DNA from: Cycas panzhihuaensis | Taxonomy: Eukaryota > Cycadophyta | DNA length: 64,000 nt | Reading direction: 5' to 3' | Assembly (NCBI GenBank): GCA_023213395.1 | Contig: CM041465.1 | Span: 46,507,741-46,571,740 of the forward strand | Part shown: positions 58,801 to 64,000 of the stretch, piece after piece | How the letters are laid out: every line of letters begins with the position of its first letter | Position numbering within the stretch: the stretch's first letter is position 1 | Program-made: the position numbers and the translations under genes | Notes under the pieces: model-generated | Databases searched by the model: none | The model's input: the letters and a program-made list of their open reading frames with translations, nothing else | Told to the model about the DNA's origin: nothing

Positions 58801-60180
58801 TCACGCATAAAACTTCTTAAGGAATTTCCCATTAACAGCTTTCTCAAATTCAAGCCCTTCTAGGGTGGCTATCATGTAGGCACCATTATCGAGGGATTCG
58901 ATAATGACGAAAGGACCAACCCATCGGGGTTTGAACTTGGTCAAGCGATCATGGAGATACTCGAGTTTGAGGACGTGGTCCCCAGGAAGCAAAGGGCGGG
59001 AACGAAGATATTTATCATAGGCCCTTTGTGAGTGGGCTTTAGATGCCAGGTTAGGCTGATAAGCAGCTAAACATCTCTCATCCAAAGATTCGAGGTCCAG
59101 CAGGCGAGCCCGACTGATCGACTCTTCATCGATAAAACCTCGAAGGGAGACTCGCAAGGAAGGAATCTCCACCTCCAACGGGAGTACCACCTCAGTACCG
59201 TAGACCAGGGAGAACGGGGTCATTCCCGTGGCAGAACGGATAGAGGTGCGGTAAGCCCACAAGGTAGAGGGCAACTGAAGGTGCCAATTCTTTTGGGATT
59301 GAGCAACGGTTTTTTTGAGAATGTTGACAAGAGTCTTATTAAAAGACTCCACTTGGCCATTTGCCTGAGGGTAGTAAGGGGAGGAAGTCTTGTGAGAAAT
59401 TTTAAACTTCTCACAAAGCTCATCTATCTCCTTATTACAGAAAGGAGTTCCATTATCAGTGATTAGGATGCCCGAAATTCCAAAACGGCAAATGATATGC
59501 TGGTAAATGAATGTAGCAATCGCTTTACCAGGGGTAGTGATCAAGGGAATGGCCTCCGCCCATTTGGTAAAATACTCCGTGGCAGTCAAGATAAACTTGT
59601 GCTGCGACGACGAAGGCGGGGAGATAGCCCCAATGAGGTCTAGTCCCTACTGAGCAAAAGGCCATGGTGAAACAATGGGATGCAGGGCCTCGGAAGGCAC
59701 ATGGGAAATGTTGGTATGTTCCTGACATTGCCAACATTTCAGAGCAAAGGTGTGGGTGTCTTTAAAGAGGGACGGCCAGAAATAGCCCATGCAAAGGATC
59801 CTCTGAGTCATAGACTGGCCCCCGAAATGACCTCCACAAATACCGTGGTGGCATTCGCTGGCACTGGCTCGGCTTCACAAGAGTGACGTAGCGGAGGAGG
59901 ATCCCATCGAAGGACCTCTTGTACAATACCTTATCCACGAGGAGGTATTGCCTAGCAGAAGTCCAGATACGAGATCTAACTTTGCTACTGGCATCAAGGC
60001 AGTATTGCTGCTGTGTAAGATACCGCACTATGTCACCATACCACTCATCGTTGACGAGTGGATGGGGAGAGGCTCCCTGAATCGTCAAGATAGACTCATC
60101 GGGGAGAGAGTCGTCAATGGGAGCACCAAAGGAGTTAGGGATAGGGGCATCCGCAAGTTGCTCGGCCACTATCATTCCCT
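58801..60180 (-). pseudogene. Element F integrase
   Basis: The front (60175-59762) reads DEWYGDIVRYLTQQQYCLDA, then YLLVDKVLYKRSFDGILLRY. A frameshift follows; the zinc module then reads HHGICGGHFGG...LKCWQCQEHTN. The core is GLDLIGAISP, TATEYFTKWAEAIPL, then LITDNGTPFCNKEIDELCEK, SSPYYPQANGQVESFNKTL. All three D,D,E positions are visible. The 262-residue frame 59589-58801 covers most of the core and the C-terminus, ending KFLKKFYA. A Trp codon before GLDLIG is TAG. The front region passes straight from gRNH to integrase without an aRNH between. Confidence 0.88.
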
Positions 60181-60199
60181 TCTTTGATTTTCGGTTAAC

Positions 60200-61430
60200 G
60201 ATATGGAGGTCGAATTCTAGGAGTAGGACGGCCCAATGACCAGCCCCACCACAACCGAACGAGTTAGCAAGTATCGCAAGGGATCAGATTGAACGATCAC
60301 CTTGGTGGTGTTGCCAAGCAAGTAGTGTCTGAACTTCTTGGTCACATGGACCAAGGAGAGGCACTCCTTCTCGGCGAGGGAATAGTTAAGCTTAGCAGCC
60401 ACGAAGGTGCGACTGATGAAATATATAGCTCTCTCGGTTCCTGAGTCATCCTCCTAAGCTAGCATAGCGCCCAACGATTCATTAGTCGCCGAGGTGTATA
60501 GGACGAAGGGCCTATCGAATCAAGGAGGCACCAACGTAGGAGCAGAAGCTAGGGCTTCCTTAAGTCCTTCGAAGGCCTTTTGGGTCTTGTTAAACTAGGC
60601 CAAAGGAGCTCCCTTCTTCAATAGGTTCGTGAGGGGTTTAGCGCTCACAAGGAAATCGGCTAAGAAGCGCCTAAGAAAACCAAGCCTCCCTAGAAACGAC
60701 TTAATCTGCAGTTGAGTTCTAGGTGGCGGCATGTCAAGGATTGCCCTGACCTTGTCAGGGTCAATCTGAATTCCTTGTTTGGATACAAGAAAACCAAGGG
60801 GTTTACCTGAGGTAACGGCAAACACGCACTTGAGCAGATTTAGACTGATGTGATACTTGCGGCATCATGAAAAGATGGCACGCAAGTCGGATGGGTGATG
60901 GGCCCTAACATGGGAGAGACCCATCATATCGTCCATGAAGACCTCCAATGTGCTATCAATGAGGTCATGGAAAATGAAATGTATGGCTCTTTGGTAAGTA
61001 GCACCTGCATTCTTAAGGCCAAAGGGCATCGCCTTGTAGGCGAAGGTACCCCAAGGAGTAGTGAAGGTCGTCTTATGGCGCCTTCGGAGAAATCAATTTG
61101 GTTATAATGAGAAGCCGTCCATTAAGGACATAACTTTAAATCTGGCGGTGCGATCAATAATTTGATCGAGGAAGGGTAACGAGAAATTGTCCTTGGGACA
61201 AGCATTATTGATGTCGCGAAAATCGACACATATACGGATTGCCCCATTCTTTTTAGCAACGGGGACAATGTTGGAGACCCACTTAGGGTAGTCAATGGAA
61301 GTGATAAGCCCAGTGTCCAGGAGCTTCTCAACCTCCATCTTGACGACGGCAGAGAGCTTCGGGTGAAGGGGACGCAGCTTCTAGTGCACAGGGTGGGCGC
61401 CAGGAATGGTGGTGAGGTTATGAGTGACAA
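60200..61430 (-). pseudogene. Element F reverse transcriptase and gypsy RNase H
   Basis: RT motifs are VEKLLDTGLITSIDYPKWVS, PVAKKNGAIRICVDFRDINN, FTTPWGTFAYKAMPFGLKNA and LEVFMDDMMG. The catalytic FMDD (60928-60939) is intact. Thumb and RNase H follow: PPPRTQLQIKSFLGRLGFL, FVLYTSATNESLGAML, then SLAEKECLSLVHVTKKFRHY. The RNase H lacks the usual catalytic Asp at the LYTSAT position, a loss typical of Tat elements that acquired a second RNase H. Stops lie at Gln/Trp codons and one frameshift near 61100. Confidence 0.88.
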
Positions 61431-61439
61431 TGAAGGGGT

Positions 61440-62940
61440 CGATTCCCTTCATGTCAACATAATCCCATGCAAACACGTCTCGGAACTCTTGGAACATAAG
61501 GGAGTACTCCCTTATCTCATCAGGTGAACATTCCAACCTAACCTTAATGACCTTGCCCGGGGCCAAGACTATGTCTTGGGTCACCCCCATGTACATGGCA
61601 TTGCCCTCTTCGAAGTGGAGAGGGGCAAGGTCAACAAGAGGAGGAGGAATAGGAGACGGGATCAGATCGGCAAGTGTGGATCCGATCACGAGGATCTTCT
61701 GGTGACCAAGCCTGTGGTGACTAGAAGGCAAGTTGGGCATAAAACCCGCCAGATGCTCAAGCAGGGCTTCGTCATCCTTGAAGTAATCCACCCCATAGAT
61801 GACCTTACTTCGAGTAGAGGAAGCACTGGAGGGAGTAAGAGCGACGGGACCGTGATGGTCGTCGAGTTACTCAACTTCCTCGCAGGATCCTGAAGGAAAG
61901 CCAAGAAGGGGCTCCTTGGAAGGAGCGAAAGACAATTCTTCAAAGCCATTACCTACGAGGGGTAATGAAGAAGGAGAACTGACGACGGGTGGATCAATAC
62001 GAGTGATGACGTGTGACACGCGTGAATAACTAGCCTCACCAACGAGAGAGATTCCAGACAGGGATCTAGAATGAGATGGATGTGACCTATTGGCGCGGAG
62101 GAAAGAGACGGGGTGAAGGCAATCCTCGTCTTTGTCGTGTGACTCATCGTCACTAAACGAGGCAAGGTACCCGTAACTCCCAATGCCAATAGGGGTGAAC
62201 CGCGTGAGACTAGGGGAATAAGACGTGGGATCTTCTTCGGATGGGTTAGGTATATCAATAGAGCAAGCTGAGGCATGCGTGGAAGGATCTTGGTTTGCCG
62301 AACTGGTGGAACGAGTTTGTTTGGTGAATAGGCATTCGCGGGGAATCACTCTCATCCGTCCGTCATGGACGAATTTAAGTTATCCCCAAAGAGTCAAGCA
62401 CACGGCTCCCATTTGGTCGAGCCATGGACGACCTAGAAGGAGGTTGTAGTCAATGTCAACGTCGAGGACTACAATGTCAGCAAGAACAGTCTTGCCCTCG
62501 AGGGTGAGCGGAATCGCGACAGATCCCAAAGGGGTCTTCTCTATACCATCATAACCTTGGCATCACCATGGAACAGGTTTCAAGGTGGAGATACCAAGCT
62601 CTTGCATGATACGCAAAGGCATGGCATTGACAGAAGAACCGTTGTCGACAACAGTCCTTCGAAGGGTACAATTAGGTGTATCGATAGTGATAGTGAATGG
62701 GAAGTTCCACTGACGTTCCCTTTCACCAGCGGGAGGAAGATCTTTAGGATCAAATGAGATAACAGGTCCACAACCTTGGGTGATGCCCAAAGCGTAGACA
62801 GGCACATCACTCGATCCTAAAGCTTCCAGGAGGAGGGCCCGCTGCTCGGGACAACTCCTCAAAACATCCATCAAAGACATCCCTGCAGTGATAGTATGAA
62901 GCTTGTCCACGATGGAGAAGGGCTTACCCTTCACGGTAGG
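61440..62940 (-). pseudogene. Element F protease and linker
   Basis: The frame 62934-62563 has FTITIDTPNCTLRRTVVDNG, SSVNAMPLRIMQELGIS: a retropepsin with D-N-G at 62638-62646. After a short gap GYDGIEKTPLGSVAIPLTLE and DYNLLLGRPWLDQMGA follow. A Ser-rich linker (62355-61867) and the frame 61791-61381 (YFKDDEALLEHLAGFMPN, then RECSPDEI.., VFAWDYVDMKGIDPFIVTH) lead into RT. Matches H throughout. Confidence 0.85.
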
Positions 62941-64000
62941 CTAGGTAAGTGCCCTTCAAAAATCGTAACGACCTGGGCATACAGGAATAACCTTGGGAAA
63001 TAGGGGTATTTCTGGAGGAAGGTTCTCTGGAAGAGGTTCAGAAGAAGCAGAAGGACAAGAAGCTCCAGTTGCTTCCTTGGCGGCTTGAGATCGCGTAAGG
63101 GCATAAGTAGGAGTTGCTTCAAGCAACTGGATCACCTTCTTCCCCTTGTTCTAGGGTCACGAAGGTGACGGGGTGCGATGGCTAGGAGAACGAGAGGAGG
63201 AAGATGAGTTCCAGGCACCGTTCCCTTTGTCGCGGGAAGGACAGGGATCGAGCGATCTTCCTCGGTTTCAGTTGCTCTTGGTTTGGGTGTTGCGAACGCA
63301 TTCCCGATGTTTAGGGAATGGATCCTTGTGAACTGGTTGGTCCAAATTAGGCCTTGAGGCCCGTTTGGGGGAAGAGTCACGTTGAGGGGCATCCTTAGGA
63401 TGCTGGGCCCTACAACGCGAATCATTGTGAAAGCACTCCCCATGAATAGAGCACCACTTCTTCTGAAGCGGAGGGTTTGACCTTCTCGCTTAAGAGGACT
63501 GGGCATTTCCATTCCTAGGTAGAGGAGCTTGGGTTGTTTGTTGGACCTGTTTATTGGATGTAGGGGATGAAGGAGCTTGAAGCTTGAGTTCCTTCATCGA
63601 CGCCGAACGAGCGTATGGTCGATGTGAGAGGGTTCAAAGTCCTCGGTCAGGATGAGAGGAAGACCGGGTAGGTTGTGAAGGTTTGGTATCTTTGGTTGGG
63701 GGTGGTGCCTCACGGCACTGTGAGGGCTTAAGAGGTTTCTTGAGACCAGCTTGGATCTCAATAGCCTCCAACGTCAAACACTTGGCGATCGCGGAGTTGC
63801 ATGTAGTCGCCCCCATCTTGAGGACTTCCACATGAACTTTGGGACGAAGTACGTTGACGAAAAGGTCTCGCTTCAGCGCCTTAGGCAATGTTGCCTTAGT
63901 GGAGTGAAGCAAGTCGTGAAATCGTCACACAAAGTCACGATTCATTTCATCGTGACCTTGTTTGAGCGAAAGAAGTGACTTCATTCCGCTCTCGAATGGA
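62941..64000 (-). pseudogene. Element F gag, cut by the window edge
   Basis: From 64000 the minus strand reads ESGMKSLLSLKQGHDEMNRD, FV, a TGA stop (from CGA), RFHDLLHSTKATLPKAL, then RPKVHVEVLKMG and LEAIEIQAGLKK (63912-63634). A zinc knuckle at about 63450-63400 reads KKWCSIHGECFHNDSRC, spacing CX2HX4HX4C, the form common in Tat/Athila gag. A long Pro/Ser-rich tail runs to 62941. Confidence 0.82.

Larger units (their letters stand above)
51400..64000 (-). mobile_element. Element F: Tat-like Ty3/gypsy element with antisense PMD gene, 5' end outside
   Basis: The minus strand reads gag (from the window edge), protease, RT, RNase H and integrase (58801). After integrase come an antisense PMD gene, an archaeal-type RNase H remnant and a candidate 3' LTR. 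The integrase and RT are of the Tat/Athila type. The GC-rich composition contrasts with all other elements here and indicates a younger insertion. Only one end is in the window, so exact LTRs and target duplication cannot be shown. Confidence 0.82.

Noticed and set aside
1-64000. tRNA genes suggested by TGGTATCA matches
   Set aside because: All matches are short primer-binding sites beside LTRs; none extends into a cloverleaf.

Overview
This window is plant nuclear repeat DNA and I found no host gene in it. It is built almost entirely of LTR retrotransposons, mostly Ty3/gypsy with some Ty1/copia. Their primer-binding sites are variants of the initiator-Met type (TGGTATCAGAGC). A plant mobile domain (PMD) gene is also present. 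The first 51.4 kb is AT-rich and heavily decayed, the last 12.6 kb is clearly GC-richer and better preserved. This fits a seed plant with a large genome and old, strongly methylated retroelements. I cannot name the species.

Layout. Positions 1-22 kb hold a Russian-doll nest. The window opens at an LTR tip and primer site (J). Element A (gypsy, minus, 1224-20643) lies in what follows. A contains B (gypsy, minus, 2025-14518), B contains C (gag-only element, minus, 2871-10362), and C contains D (same family as C, plus strand, 4496-7914). Each of the four has paired LTRs and an exact 5-bp target duplication (TAGAG, GTTGA, TATAA, GACTC). A also carries a SINE-like insertion inside its RT region. 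From 22 to 31 kb there are isolated LTR/primer-site remnants without recognisable genes. A truncated copia element occupies 30.7-33.3 kb. From 33.3 to 37.2 kb there are no genes but some degenerate tandem repeats.

From 37.2 to 44.9 kb lies a decayed Tat-like gypsy element (H, minus): gag, protease and RT, plus an antisense PMD remnant. A second gypsy element (E) sits in it, and a deletion fuses E's protease directly to H's PMD remnant. From 44.9 to 51.4 kb is a structurally complete plus-strand gypsy element (G) with 957-959-bp LTRs, TATA boxes and poly(A) signals.

From about 51.4 kb to the end is F, a younger relative of H. Read on the minus strand it has gag, protease, RT, RNase H and integrase. 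After the integrase come an antisense spliced PMD gene with its own TATA box and two introns, then a second (archaeal-type) RNase H remnant placed downstream of integrase, then a candidate 3' LTR. Its 5' end is outside the window.

In each element gag and pol would have been made from one LTR-driven RNA. The PMD gene of F runs the other way and so could be expressed independently. No element here looks able to move: all coding regions have stops or frameshifts, many explained by C-to-T or G-to-A changes as expected from methyl-cytosine decay.
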